Counted from the first letter of the stretch, positions 51,397-60,050 are shown. The stretch: 64,000 bases of DNA from CAKZLS01 sp963701445 (GCA_963701445.1 CAVPAM010000038.1:124001-188000); one strand, 5' to 3'. Numbers and translations: made by a program. The notes: a model not told the origin generated them from the letters alone.

Positions 51397-52017
51397 TCAA
51401 GGCGCGCGCTTGCGCTCCCTGTTTGACGTGGCTTCGGGGCGCCATGGATCGGGGGCGGGGTCCGGGGAGGGCCGCTGGCGGGGAGCCCTCTCGCACCTCG
51501 CCCGGCCGTCGTGGCCTGGCTGTCCGGGGGCGGGTCGGGCCGGGTTCGTTTGATCGCGGACCGCGTCGCCCGACGGCGGGACGATGGCCGGAATGTCCTC
51601 GTCGGTCACGAGCGTTTCGAGCAGGCTCCTGATCATCTGTTTGATTTCGGGGCTCGAGATCCGCGCGCAGGCCCGCGCGAACCGCTTGGCTTCCAGCAAC
51701 GCCTTGTGATCGGTGACCGGCAGTTCGGCCACCTTCCGGGCTTCCTGATCTTCGTCGTCGAGATCGTCGGCGAAGAAATATGCCACGCCGACCCCGAGGA
51801 CCACGGCCAGCTTGTAAAGCTGCGATGCCCCCAGCCGCTTGCCGCCGCGTTCCACGCGTTCGACCGTTCCAGATTGCTCGCCGATGGCCACATCGAGGAG
51901 TTGCGGCTCCAGCCGCAGTTGCAGCCGCCGCCTTTTCAACCGCGCGGCGACGTGCAGGTCCATGACGTCGATTCGGCAGGCGCGGGTGTGTTCGGGTCTC
52001 GGAAAATCGTCGGGCAT
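51397..52017 (-). CDS. XRE-family transcriptional regulator
   Basis: 206 residues. HTH at about 17-75 (VAARLKRRRLQLRLEPQLLD, TVERVERGGKRLGASQLYKL) in the Cro/CI fold, followed by VAYFFADD as in many alphaproteobacterial XRE proteins. A helical middle (RISSPEIKQMIRSLLETLV) and a disordered Pro/Arg tail follow. Start at MPDDF (52017). Three palindromes lie 16-63 bp upstream of this start, suggesting autoregulation. Divergent from the ffh leader. Confidence 0.82.
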   Translation of the reverse strand: MPDDFPRPEHTRACRIDVMDLHVAARLKRRRLQLRLEPQLLDVAIGEQSGTVERVERGGKRLGASQLYKLAVVLGVGVAYFFADDLDDEDQEARKVAELPVTDHKALLEAKRFARACARISSPEIKQMIRSLLETLVTDEDIPAIVPPSGDAVRDQTNPARPAPGQPGHDGRARCERAPRQRPSPDPAPDPWRPEATSNRERKRAP

Positions 52018-52032
52018 GGCACTCTTTTGCGC

Positions 52033-52080
52033 AATCAATGATTGTGTAATAGACAATATACAACCGAAAGTTCATTTCGG
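52033..52080. promoter_or_regulatory. Cluster of palindromes in XRE/ffh divergent region
   Basis: CAATCA-A-TGATTG (52033-52045), ATTGT-GTAATAG-ACAAT (52041-52057, containing TTGT-N7-ACAA as in XRE operators) and CCGAAA-GTTCA-TTTCGG (52064-52080). Positions suit repression of the XRE gene; effects on the ffh promoter 26 bp away are possible. Confidence 0.5.
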
Positions 52081-52105
52081 CAAGGTTGCAGTCGCGTTGC
52101 TTGGC

Positions 52106-52134
52106 TTGACTTGGCATTCGGCCGAAACTAGAGT
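52106..52134 (+). promoter_or_regulatory. Sigma-70 type promoter upstream of ffh
   Basis: TTGACT (52106-52111), 17-bp spacer, TAGAGT (52129-52134). It predicts a transcript starting near 52141, 124 bases before the ffh start. Confidence 0.6.
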
Positions 52135-52140
52135 GCGCGG

Positions 52141-52199
52141 CCTGAATGGTATGTCTTTGCGGGACCGCCAGTCCGCGAGCTTCGCGTGCTGGCTTTTTT
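52141..52199 (+). ncRNA. Putative ffh leader/attenuator or small RNA
   Basis: About 59 nt lie between the predicted transcription start and a strong terminator, 66 bp before ffh. No sensible leader peptide was found. It does not carry the SRP RNA core, so it is not 4.5S RNA. A structured RNA upstream of ffh has been described in other alphaproteobacteria (from memory, not compared). Confidence 0.45.
52167..52199 (+). terminator. Intrinsic terminator ahead of ffh
   Basis: Nested stem GCCAG-TC-CGCGA-GCT-TCGCG-TG-CTGGC (52167-52193) followed directly by six T's. It sits between a promoter and the ffh coding region, so read-through or anti-termination would be needed unless ffh has another promoter. 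Confidence 0.7.
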
Positions 52200-52264
52200 C
52201 ATTGGCCACATTTCGTTCGTCGCCTTTCGTGTGAGAGGCGCGATTCAGCGGGAGCGCACGGCGC

Positions 52265-53677
52265 GTGTTCGACGGTCTGACGGGAAAACTGGGCGACATC
52301 TTCGACCGGCTCAAGAAGCGCGGGGCGCTCTCGGAGTCCGATGTCGGCGAAGCCTTGCGGGAGGTCCGCGTGGCGTTGCTCGAGGCCGACGTCGCCCTGC
52401 CCGTGGTCAAGGATTTCATCGCCGGCGTCCGAGCGCGCGCGCTCGGCCAGGAGGTTCTGAGAAGCGTCACCCCCGGCCAGATGGTGATCAAGATCGTTCA
52501 CGATCATCTGGTCGAGACATTGGGAGGCGAAACCGACGGCGACCGGGAGATCGGCAAGGGTTCGGGCGTCGATCTGACGGGCACCCCGCCGGTGGCGGTC
52601 CTGATGGTGGGGCTGCAGGGGTCCGGTAAGACCACGAGTTGCGCCAAGCTGGCGATCCTGATCAAGAAGCGCGAGAAGAAGCGGGTGCTGATGGCGTCGC
52701 TGGACATCTACCGGCCCGCCGCCCAGCATCAGCTCGCCATTCTGGGCGAGCAGAGCGATACGGCGGTGCTGCCCGTGGTCGCCGGCGAGCAGCCGGCCGC
52801 CATCGCCAGGCGCGCCATGGAGGTGGGCCGCCGCGAAGGTTACGACGTGGTCATCCTGGACACCGCCGGACGGCTGCACGTGGACGAGACGATGATGGCC
52901 GAGGCGGCGGCGGTGAAGGACGTGGCCCGGCCGGTGGAGACCCTGCTCGTGGCGGACGCCATGACCGGTCAGGACGCCGTCACCCTCGCCGACTCCTTCC
53001 ACCGGCAGGTGGGGCTCACCGGGATCGTGCTCACCCGCGTCGATGGCGACGCGCGCGGCGGCGCGGCGTTGTCCATGCGGGCGGTCACCGGAAAGCCGAT
53101 CAAGCTCATGGGCGTGGGCGAAAAGCTGGACGAGATGGAAGCGTTCCAGCCGACCCGCGTCGCCGGGCGCATCCTCGGCATGGGCGACGTGGTCGGGCTG
53201 GTGGAACGGGCCGCCGACGTCATCAACCAGGAAGACGCCGAAAAGCTGGCGCGGAAGATCAGCAAGGGCGAGTTTTCGCTGGAAGACATGCTCGATCAGT
53301 TCAAGCAGCTCCGCAAAATGGGCGACGTCAAGGGATTGCTCGGCATGCTTCCCGGTATCGGCAAGATCAAGCAGCAGCTCGAGGGCGCCAATATCGACAA
53401 CTCCATGCTGGCCCGGCAGGAGGCGATCATCCTGTCCATGACCGTGGCGGAGCGGCGCAACCCCAAGATCCTCAATGGCTCGCGGCGGCGGCGGATCGCC
53501 AGCGGATCGGGGGCCACCGTTCAGGACGTCAACCGTTTGCTCAAACAGCACCGGCAGATGGGCACGATGATGAAGAAGATGGGTAAGATGGGGCGGAAGG
53601 GAATGATGCCGGGGCGCGGATTGCCGCCGGAACTGCTCTCGCAGATGCCGCCGATGAAACAGGGCCCGTTCGGCTAG
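52265..53677 (+). CDS. ffh: Signal recognition particle protein Ffh
   Basis: SRP54 GTPase that binds signal peptides and 4.5S RNA. 470 residues, GTG start: N domain (MFDGLTGKLGDIFDRLKKRG), G domain with GLQGSGKTTSCAKLA (G1), DIYRPAAQHQL, DTAGRLHVDE (G3), TRVDGDARGG (G4) and GVGEKLDEMEAF, then the Met-rich M domain ending in GRKGMMPGRGLPPELLSQMP. Starts the conserved ffh-rpsP-rimM-trmD-rplS series. Confidence 0.97.
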   Translation: MFDGLTGKLGDIFDRLKKRGALSESDVGEALREVRVALLEADVALPVVKDFIAGVRARALGQEVLRSVTPGQMVIKIVHDHLVETLGGETDGDREIGKGSGVDLTGTPPVAVLMVGLQGSGKTTSCAKLAILIKKREKKRVLMASLDIYRPAAQHQLAILGEQSDTAVLPVVAGEQPAAIARRAMEVGRREGYDVVILDTAGRLHVDETMMAEAAAVKDVARPVETLLVADAMTGQDAVTLADSFHRQVGLTGIVLTRVDGDARGGAALSMRAVTGKPIKLMGVGEKLDEMEAFQPTRVAGRILGMGDVVGLVERAADVINQEDAEKLARKISKGEFSLEDMLDQFKQLRKMGDVKGLLGMLPGIGKIKQQLEGANIDNSMLARQEAIILSMTVAERRNPKILNGSRRRRIASGSGATVQDVNRLLKQHRQMGTMMKKMGKMGRKGMMPGRGLPPELLSQMPPMKQGPFG

Positions 53678-53690
53678 GCCCGTTCGGCTA
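53663..53690 (+). repeat. 14-bp tandem duplication at the ffh stop
   Basis: GGCCCGTTCGGCTA occurs twice in a row; the first copy supplies the end of Ffh and its TAG stop. A recent slip duplication in the ffh-rpsP spacer, without effect on the protein. Confidence 0.8.
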
Positions 53691-53719
53691 GGTTTAAAAT
53701 AGGAAGGACGATCGAACAG

Positions 53720-54133
53720 ATGTCGTTACGCATTCGCTTGACCCGCGGCGGCGCCAAAAAGCGCCCCTTTTACCGGATCGTGGTCGCCGATTCGCGGAGC
53801 CCCCGCGACGGCCGCTTCATCGAAGTGGTGGGGACCTACAATCCTCAACTGAACAGCGACGATCCCGAGAGGATCGCGCTGAAGGAGGAGCGGCTCAAGT
53901 ATTGGCTTGGCGTCGGCGCCAGTCCGAGCGATCGCGTCGCCGCCTTTTGTGCCAAGAGTGGGCTGATGGAGCCGCGCCCGAGGCGCGAGCAGACCAAGAA
54001 GGCCGCGCCCAAGGCCAAGGCGCAGGAGCGCCTGAAGGAAGCCGCGGAAGCCGCCGAGGCCGCCAGGGCGGCGGCCGCGGCGCCCGTTGAAGCCCCGGCC
54101 GAGGCCGGCGCCGGAGACGCCGCCGCCGGTTAA
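53720..54133 (+). CDS. rpsP: 30S ribosomal protein S16
   Basis: Small-subunit assembly protein. The S16 core is residues 1-85 (SLRIRLTRGGAKKRPFYRIV, VVADSRSPRDGRFIEVVGTY, KYWLGVGASPSDRV). It is followed by a 50-residue Ala/Lys/Glu-rich tail, longer than E. coli S16 but common in alphaproteobacteria. The start follows GGAAGGA. Confidence 0.96.
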   Translation: MSLRIRLTRGGAKKRPFYRIVVADSRSPRDGRFIEVVGTYNPQLNSDDPERIALKEERLKYWLGVGASPSDRVAAFCAKSGLMEPRPRREQTKKAAPKAKAQERLKEAAEAAEAARAAAAAPVEAPAEAGAGDAAAG

Positions 54134-54157
54134 CGGCGCGGTGCCTCGCGGCCGCCC

Positions 54158-55516
54158 ATGGGCATGCGGAACGAAGGCGCGGCGCGGGACGCGGGCAGGG
54201 TGTGCGTGGGCGTCGTCGCCGGCGTCCGCGGGCTCCGGGGCGAGGTTTGGATCAAGAGCTTCACCACCGATCCCGTCGACGTCGCCGCGTATGGCCCGGT
54301 TTCCGATCAATCCGGCGAGCGGCGCTACCGCATCCGGGTCGTCGGTCAGGCCAAGGGGCGGATCGTGGCTCGGATCGAGGGAATCGCCGACCGGACGGCC
54401 GCCGAGGCGCTGAAGGGCGAGAAGCTGTTCGTTTCCAGGGACGCGCTTCCGGAACCCGCCGAGGAGGAATACTATCACGCCGACCTGATCGGTTTGAGCG
54501 CCGTCCTCGCCAGTGGGGGTGGGCCGCCGGACCAGGAACGCCGCGAACTTGGCCGGGTCCGCGCCGTCCATGACTTCGGCGCCGGAGCGGTGATCGAGAT
54601 CGCGAGCCCCGGTTCGGGTCCGCACATGATCCCCTTCACCCGGGAGGCGGTGCCGGTGGTGGATCTGGCGGGCGGGCAGCTCGTGGTCGCGCCGATACCG
54701 GGCCTGATCGAGGAGGCGGGAGCGGACACCGGCCCCGACGGACCCGACGACGAAGGAGACGATGCCGGAGGCCGCGGCGAGTTCGAACGGTGGAGAGACG
54801 ACGTGACCGACACCGTGCCGTGGACCGCGCGCGCCATTACGCTGTTTCCGGAGATGTTTCCGGGGCCGCTGGCGCACTCGCTGGCGGGGCAGGCCCTGTC
54901 GGACGGAAAATGGGTGCTGGAAACGGTGGACATTCGCGACTTTGCGCGCGATAAACACCGCACTGTTGACGACACGCCCTTCGGGGGTGGGCCGGGAATG
55001 GTCATGCGGCCGGACGTGGTGGATGCCTCGATCGGCGCGGCCAAGCGAACAGCACCCGACCTGCCGCTCATTTTCCTGACCCCTCGCGGCCGGCCACTGA
55101 ACCAAGCCAGGGTTCGGGCGTTGGCCGGGGGACCGGGACTGGTACTCTTGTGCGGCCGGTTCGAGGGCGTGGATGAACGGGTTTTGGAGGCTTGGGCGCC
55201 GGAGGAAATCAGCCTCGGCGACTTTGTCCTCTCTGGCGGCGAACCGGCGGCCATGGCGCTGATCGACGCGTGCGTGAGATTGTTGCCGGGGGTCGTGGGC
55301 GATCCGGGTTCGCTGGCCGAGGAAAGTTTCGAAGCGGGGCTGCTGGAGTACCCCCACTATACGCGGCCCCGGGCGTGGCGGGGCAAGGACGTGCCGGAGG
55401 TTCTGCTGTCCGGCCACCATGGGATGATCGAGGCCTGGCGACGCGGACAGGCCGAGCGCGTCACCCGCGAGAGAAGACCGGATCTTTGGGCTCGCCATGT
55501 GGCGGATCAACCCTAG
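54158..55516 (+). CDS. rimM-trmD: RimM-TrmD fusion: 16S processing factor and tRNA m1G37 methyltransferase
   Basis: One open frame of 452 residues encodes two proteins that are normally separate. Residues 1-190 are RimM, which helps mature the 30S head with S19 (VGVVAGVRGLRGEVWIKSF, the PRC-barrel YYHADLIGL, IPFTREAVPVVDLAGGQLVV). An acidic Gly/Asp linker follows at 190-215. Residues 220-452 are TrmD, the SPOUT enzyme methylating G37 (TLFPEMFPGPLAHSLAGQAL, DDTPFGGGPGMVMRPDV, LLCGRFEGVDERVLE, ISLGDFVLSGGEPAAMALID). No stop separates them. An internal GTG at codon 216 (54803), six bases after GGAGAG, could also yield free TrmD of 237 residues. Confidence 0.93.
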   Translation: MGMRNEGAARDAGRVCVGVVAGVRGLRGEVWIKSFTTDPVDVAAYGPVSDQSGERRYRIRVVGQAKGRIVARIEGIADRTAAEALKGEKLFVSRDALPEPAEEEYYHADLIGLSAVLASGGGPPDQERRELGRVRAVHDFGAGAVIEIASPGSGPHMIPFTREAVPVVDLAGGQLVVAPIPGLIEEAGADTGPDGPDDEGDDAGGRGEFERWRDDVTDTVPWTARAITLFPEMFPGPLAHSLAGQALSDGKWVLETVDIRDFARDKHRTVDDTPFGGGPGMVMRPDVVDASIGAAKRTAPDLPLIFLTPRGRPLNQARVRALAGGPGLVLLCGRFEGVDERVLEAWAPEEISLGDFVLSGGEPAAMALIDACVRLLPGVVGDPGSLAEESFEAGLLEYPHYTRPRAWRGKDVPEVLLSGHHGMIEAWRRGQAERVTRERRPDLWARHVADQP

Positions 55517-55580
55517 ACCGGGGACAGGACGTTGTGACCGGGGCGCCCGGTCCCATATCGAGTAACAGGGACAAGCAGTC

Positions 55581-56066
55581 ATGAACCTGATTGAACAAAT
55601 CGACCAAGAGCAGATCCAGAAGCTCACGGATGAGCGGCCCGTGCCCGTCTTTGCTCCCGGCGACACCGTGCGGGTCAAGGTCAAGGTGGTGGAAGGGTCG
55701 CGCGAGCGGCTGCAGGCGTTCGAGGGAGTTTGTATCGCGCGCCGGAACAGGGGCCTCGGCTCGTCGTTCACCGTGCGCAAGATCTCCTACGGCGAGGGCG
55801 TCGAGCGGGTTTTCCCGCTGTATTCCCCCATTATCGCCTCCATCGAGGTGGTGAGGCGCGGCGACGTCCGGCGCGCCAAGCTCTATTACCTGCGCGAACT
55901 TCGCGGCAAGCGTGCCCGCATCGCCGAGAAGACCGACGGGTTCTCGGCGAAGGTGTCGGCCGAGGAGAAGGCCGCGGTCGCGGCCGCCAAGGAAGCCGAT
56001 CGCAAGGCGCGGCTCGAGGCCAACGACAAGGCCAAGGCCGAGAAGGAAGACAAACAGACGTCATAG
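55581..56066 (+). CDS. rplS: 50S ribosomal protein L19
   Basis: Large-subunit protein at the 30S interface. The core is residues 1-115 (FAPGDTVRVKVKVVEGSRER, RLQAFEGVCIARRNRGLGSS, ERVFPLYSPIIASIEVVRRG, AKLYYLRELRGKRARIAEK), with a 45-residue Lys/Ala/Glu tail typical of alphaproteobacteria. Last ribosomal gene of the series, 50 bp before leuC. Confidence 0.96.
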   Translation: MNLIEQIDQEQIQKLTDERPVPVFAPGDTVRVKVKVVEGSRERLQAFEGVCIARRNRGLGSSFTVRKISYGEGVERVFPLYSPIIASIEVVRRGDVRRAKLYYLRELRGKRARIAEKTDGFSAKVSAEEKAAVAAAKEADRKARLEANDKAKAEKEDKQTS

Positions 56067-56116
56067 TCCGCATTCGGCCGGCGGCCGCGGGCCGCCGGCG
56101 CTGAGGAACCCGATCC

Positions 56117-57526
56117 ATGTCCAAACCTCGCACCCTGTTCGACAAGATCTGGGACGGGCATCTGGTGGACGTCCTTCGGGACGGCACCGCCATTCTTTAT
56201 GTCGACCGGCATCTGGTCCACGAAGTCACCAGCCCGCAAGCGTTCGAAGGCTTGCGCATGTCGGGCCGCCCCGTCCGGCGACCCGAGGCGACCCTGGCCG
56301 TCGCCGATCACAACGTGCCGACGACCGACCGTTCGCTGGGCATCGAAGACGAAGAATTGCGGATCCAGGTGGAAACCCTGGCGGAGAATTGCGCCGCGTT
56401 CGGGATCCAGTACTTTTCCATGGCCGACGTGCGCCAGGGCATCGTTCATATCATCGGACCGGAACAGGGGTTCACCCTGCCGGGCATGACCATCGTCTGC
56501 GGCGACTCCCACACCTCCACCCACGGCGCGTTCGGCGCCCTGGCGTTCGGCGTCGGCACCTCCGAGGTGGAGCACGTGCTGGCCAGCCAGACGCTGCTGC
56601 AACGGCCGGCCAAGAACATGCGGGTCGCGGTCAACGGCGCGCTGCCGCTGGGTGTCACGGCGAAGGACGTGGTCCTGGCGATCATCGGCGAGACGGGAAC
56701 CGCCGGCGGCACCGGTCATGTCATCGAGTATACCGGGGACGTGATCCGCGGCCTCAGCATGGAAGGGCGGATGACGGTCTGCAACATGACCATCGAGGCC
56801 GGCGCGCGGGCGGGCCTGATCGCTCCGGACGAAACCACCTTCGCCTATCTCAAGGGACGGCCGATGGCGCCCACCGGCGCCGCGTGGGAGCAGGCAGTCG
56901 CCCATTGGCGGACGCTGCCCTCGGACGAGGGCGCCCATTACGACAAGGAGATCACGCTCGACGCCGGCGACATCCCCCCGCAGGTCACCTGGGGCACCAG
57001 CCCCGAGGATGTGGTGCCGGTCACCGGCGTGGTGCCCGATCCGGCTTCCGCGCCCGACCCGGACAAGCGCCGCGCCATGGAACGGTCGCTGGACTACATG
57101 GGCCTGACCGCGGGAACGCGCATGTGCGACGTCAAGGTGGACCGGGTGTTCATCGGCTCGTGCACCAACGGCCGCATCGAGGACCTGCGCGCGGCGGCGG
57201 CCGTGGCGCGGGGCCGCAAGGTGGCCGAAGGCGTCGGCGCCATGGTGGTTCCCGGCTCCGGCCTGGTCAAGGCGATGGCCGAGGAGGAGGGACTGGACCG
57301 CGTGTTTATCGAGGCGGGGTTCGAATGGCGGGAGCCCGGGTGCTCCATGTGCCTGGCCATGAACGCCGACCGTCTCGAACCGAAGGAGCGGTGCGCGTCC
57401 ACCTCCAACCGTAATTTCGAGGGGCGTCAGGGCCGGGGTGGGCGCACGCACCTGGTCAGCCCGGCCATGGCCGTGGCCGCCGCCGTTACCGGACATATCA
57501 CCGACGTGCGCGATCTCCTGCGCTGA
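56117..57526 (+). CDS. leuC: 3-isopropylmalate dehydratase large subunit
   Basis: Aconitase-fold subunit carrying the 4Fe-4S cluster; isomerises 2- to 3-isopropylmalate with LeuD. Cluster Cys residues lie in FIGSCTNGRIEDLRAAA and EPGCSMCLAMN; also VCGDSHTSTHGAFGALAFG, TAGGTGHVIEYTG and RCASTSNRNFEGRQG. 469 residues, standard length. Followed by leuD and leuB. Confidence 0.97.
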   Translation: MSKPRTLFDKIWDGHLVDVLRDGTAILYVDRHLVHEVTSPQAFEGLRMSGRPVRRPEATLAVADHNVPTTDRSLGIEDEELRIQVETLAENCAAFGIQYFSMADVRQGIVHIIGPEQGFTLPGMTIVCGDSHTSTHGAFGALAFGVGTSEVEHVLASQTLLQRPAKNMRVAVNGALPLGVTAKDVVLAIIGETGTAGGTGHVIEYTGDVIRGLSMEGRMTVCNMTIEAGARAGLIAPDETTFAYLKGRPMAPTGAAWEQAVAHWRTLPSDEGAHYDKEITLDAGDIPPQVTWGTSPEDVVPVTGVVPDPASAPDPDKRRAMERSLDYMGLTAGTRMCDVKVDRVFIGSCTNGRIEDLRAAAAVARGRKVAEGVGAMVVPGSGLVKAMAEEEGLDRVFIEAGFEWREPGCSMCLAMNADRLEPKERCASTSNRNFEGRQGRGGRTHLVSPAMAVAAAVTGHITDVRDLLR

Positions 57527-57556
57527 TCGTCAGCGACGGGAGCGATCGGAGGATCG

Positions 57557-58168
57557 ATGGAGAGTTTTACCAAGCTGACGGGCGTCGCCGCGCCCCTGCC
57601 GATGATCAACGTCGATACCGACATGATCATTCCCAAGCAGTTCCTGAAAACCATCAAGCGCAGCGGACTCGGCAAGAGCCTGTTCTTCGAGCTCCGCTAC
57701 GACGATGACGGCAACGAGCACACCGATTTCGTGCTCAACGGACACCATCACCGCGACGCCGTGATCCTGGTGGCCGGCGACAACTTCGGGTGCGGCTCGT
57801 CCCGGGAACACGCCCCCTGGGCGCTTCTCGATTTCGGCATCCGCTGCGTCATCGCGCCCAGCTTCGCCGATATTTTCTTCAACAACTGCTTCAAGAACGG
57901 CATCCTGCCCATCGTCCTGCCGCGCGACCAGGTGGACAAGCTGATGGCCGAGGTCGCCCACGTGGACAACGCCACGCTCGGCGTCGACCTGGAAGCCCAG
58001 GAGATCACCATGGCGGATGGCCGCAAGGTCCGCTTCGACGTGGATCCGTTCCGCAAGGAATGCCTCATCGACGGCGTCGACGAGATCGGACTGACCTTGA
58101 AGGAGGTCCACAAGGTGGAGGCCTTCGAGGCGCGGCAAAGAGCGGAGCAGCCTTGGCTCTACGGTTGA
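57557..58168 (+). CDS. leuD: 3-isopropylmalate dehydratase small subunit
   Basis: Swivel-domain partner of LeuC. 203 residues with NVDTDMIIPKQFLKTIKRSG, GDNFGCGSSREHAPWAL, RCVIAPSFADIFFNNCFKNG and a C-terminal LTLKEVHKVEAFEARQR. GGAGG lies 5 bp before the start. It lies 30 bp after leuC in the leuCDB operon. Confidence 0.97.
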   Translation: MESFTKLTGVAAPLPMINVDTDMIIPKQFLKTIKRSGLGKSLFFELRYDDDGNEHTDFVLNGHHHRDAVILVAGDNFGCGSSREHAPWALLDFGIRCVIAPSFADIFFNNCFKNGILPIVLPRDQVDKLMAEVAHVDNATLGVDLEAQEITMADGRKVRFDVDPFRKECLIDGVDEIGLTLKEVHKVEAFEARQRAEQPWLYG

Positions 58169-58217
58169 TGTATACTGTGACCCTGAACAACACGTGACGC
58201 AACCAGCGGGAACAACC

Positions 58218-59330
58218 ATGGCCAACAATAAGAAACTTCTCCTCTTGCCGGGTGACGGCATCGGCCCCGAAGTGATGGTGGAGGTCAAGCGGGTCATCGA
58301 CTTCCTGGACCGCAACCGCGGCATCGTGTTCGACGTCTCCGAGGGCCTCGTGGGCGGCGCGTCCATCGACGCCCACGGCACCCCGCTGACCGACGAAACC
58401 ATGGCGGACGCGTTGGCCGTGGACGCGGTGCTTCTCGGCGCCGTGGGCGGCCCCAAGTGGGACGACCTTCCCTTCGAGCGGAAACCGGAGCGCGGTCTCC
58501 TGCGGCTGCGCAAGGACATGGAGCTGTTCGCCAACCTGCGGCCGGCGGTGGTGTTCGACGCGCTCGCCTCGGCGTCGACCCTGAAGCTGGAGGTGGTCAA
58601 GGGGCTCGACATCATGATCGTCCGCGAGCTTACCGGCGGCGTCTATTTCGGCCAGCCGCGCGGCATCGAAACCCTTCCCGATGGCAGCCGCCGGGGCATC
58701 AACACCCAGGTCTACGACACCCACGAAATCCGCCGCATCGCCCGGGTGGCCTTCGAACTGGCCCGCAAGCGCTCCAACCGCGTCTGTTCCGCCGAGAAGG
58801 CCAACGTAATGGAGAGCGGCGTGCTGTGGCGCGAAGAGGTCCAGAGGCTGCATGACGAGGAGTTCCCGGACGTGGCGCTCTCCCACATGTACGCCGACAA
58901 CTGCGCCATGCAGCTGGTCCGCAACCCGCGCCAGTTCGATGTCATCGTCACCGACAACCTGTTCGGCGACATCCTGTCGGACGAGGCGGCCATGCTCACT
59001 GGCTCGCTCGGCATGCTGCCGTCGGCGTCGCTTGGCGCGGCCGACGAAAGCGGCCGCCGTCTCGCCCTGTACGAGCCGGTGCACGGCAGCGCCCCGGATA
59101 TCGCCGGCAAGGGACAGGCCAACCCGCTGGCGGTGGTCCTCAGCTTCGCCATGTGCCTGCGCTATTCGCTGGACATGGCCGCCGAGGCCGACGCCATCGA
59201 AACGGCCGTGAAGGCGGTTCTCGACGGCGGCCTGCGCACCGCCGACATCATGCAGCCGGACAAGGCCAAGGTGTCCACCCGGGTGATGGGCGAAGCCCTC
59301 GTCCGCGAGCTCGCCAAGACCGTCGGCTGA
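58218..59330 (+). CDS. leuB: 3-isopropylmalate dehydrogenase
   Basis: NAD-dependent oxidative decarboxylation of 3-isopropylmalate, third step of leucine synthesis. 370 residues from ATG 58218: LLLPGDGIGPEVMVEVKRVI, AVGGPKWDDLPFERKPERGL, RELTGGVYFGQPRGIE, DNLFGDILSDEAAMLTGSLG and YEPVHGSAPDIAGKGQANPL. An in-frame GTG at 58194 is an alternative. Its TGA is immediately followed by the convergent lrgB stop. Confidence 0.96.
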   Translation: MANNKKLLLLPGDGIGPEVMVEVKRVIDFLDRNRGIVFDVSEGLVGGASIDAHGTPLTDETMADALAVDAVLLGAVGGPKWDDLPFERKPERGLLRLRKDMELFANLRPAVVFDALASASTLKLEVVKGLDIMIVRELTGGVYFGQPRGIETLPDGSRRGINTQVYDTHEIRRIARVAFELARKRSNRVCSAEKANVMESGVLWREEVQRLHDEEFPDVALSHMYADNCAMQLVRNPRQFDVIVTDNLFGDILSDEAAMLTGSLGMLPSASLGAADESGRRLALYEPVHGSAPDIAGKGQANPLAVVLSFAMCLRYSLDMAAEADAIETAVKAVLDGGLRTADIMQPDKAKVSTRVMGEALVRELAKTVG

Positions 59331-60050
59331 TCAGAACAGCATCCGGTGGAGCAGCGGCACCAGCAGGGCCGTCGCCAATCCGTTGAGACCCATCGCCAAA
59401 CCCGCGAAGGCGCCCGCCACCTCGCTCACCTGCAGGGCGCGGGCGGTGGCGATGCCGTGCGACGCGAGGCCAAGCGCGAAGCCGGTGGCCTGGTGGTCGC
59501 GCACCCGGATCAGCTTGAGCAGCCCCGTGCCCAGCACCGCGCCGATGATGCCGGTGAGGATCACCAGCACCGCGGTCAGCGACGGCAGGCCGCCGATCTT
59601 CTCGGCGATACCCATGGCGATGGGCGTGGTTACCGATTTCGGCGCCAGGGAAAGCAGCGTCTGCTCGGACGCCCCGAACGCCCAGCCGATGGCGACGGCG
59701 CTGCCGGCGGCGGTCAGCGAGCCGACCACGAGCGCGGTGACCAGGGCCGGGGCCGACCGGCGGACCAGGGCGAACTGGCGATAGAGCGGCACCGCCAGGG
59801 CCACCGTCGCCGGTCCCAGAAGGAAATGCACGAACTTGGCCCCCTCGAAGTAGGTGGCGTAGTCGGTTCCCGTGGCGTGGAGCAGTCCCGCGAGCAGGCC
59901 GATGGCGATCAATACCGGGTTGAGCAGAGCGTTGCCGTTGCTCCTATTGTACAGCCACAGCCCCGCCTGGTAGGCCAGCAGGGTGAGGGTCAGGCCGGCG
60001 AGCGGGCTGGCGGCCAGATAGACCCAGATTTCCTTCAACTCGGCGTTCAT
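59331..60050 (-). CDS. lrgB: LrgB/CidB family membrane protein
   Basis: 239-residue inner-membrane protein with about seven helices. Family motifs: FLLGPATVALAVPLYRQ, LAPKSVTTPIAMGIAEKIGG and GFALGLASHGIATARALQ. The LrgAB/CidAB pair is linked to control of murein hydrolase activity, programmed lysis or small-metabolite export in Gram-positives; the role in proteobacteria is uncertain. Coupled to lrgA by an ATGA overlap. Confidence 0.9.
   Translation of the reverse strand: MNAELKEIWVYLAASPLAGLTLTLLAYQAGLWLYNRSNGNALLNPVLIAIGLLAGLLHATGTDYATYFEGAKFVHFLLGPATVALAVPLYRQFALVRRSAPALVTALVVGSLTAAGSAVAIGWAFGASEQTLLSLAPKSVTTPIAMGIAEKIGGLPSLTAVLVILTGIIGAVLGTGLLKLIRVRDHQATGFALGLASHGIATARALQVSEVAGAFAGLAMGLNGLATALLVPLLHRMLF

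Noticed and set aside
52141..52199. 4.5S SRP RNA
   Set aside because: It lacks the conserved SRP RNA tetraloop and internal-loop sequence and is too short.
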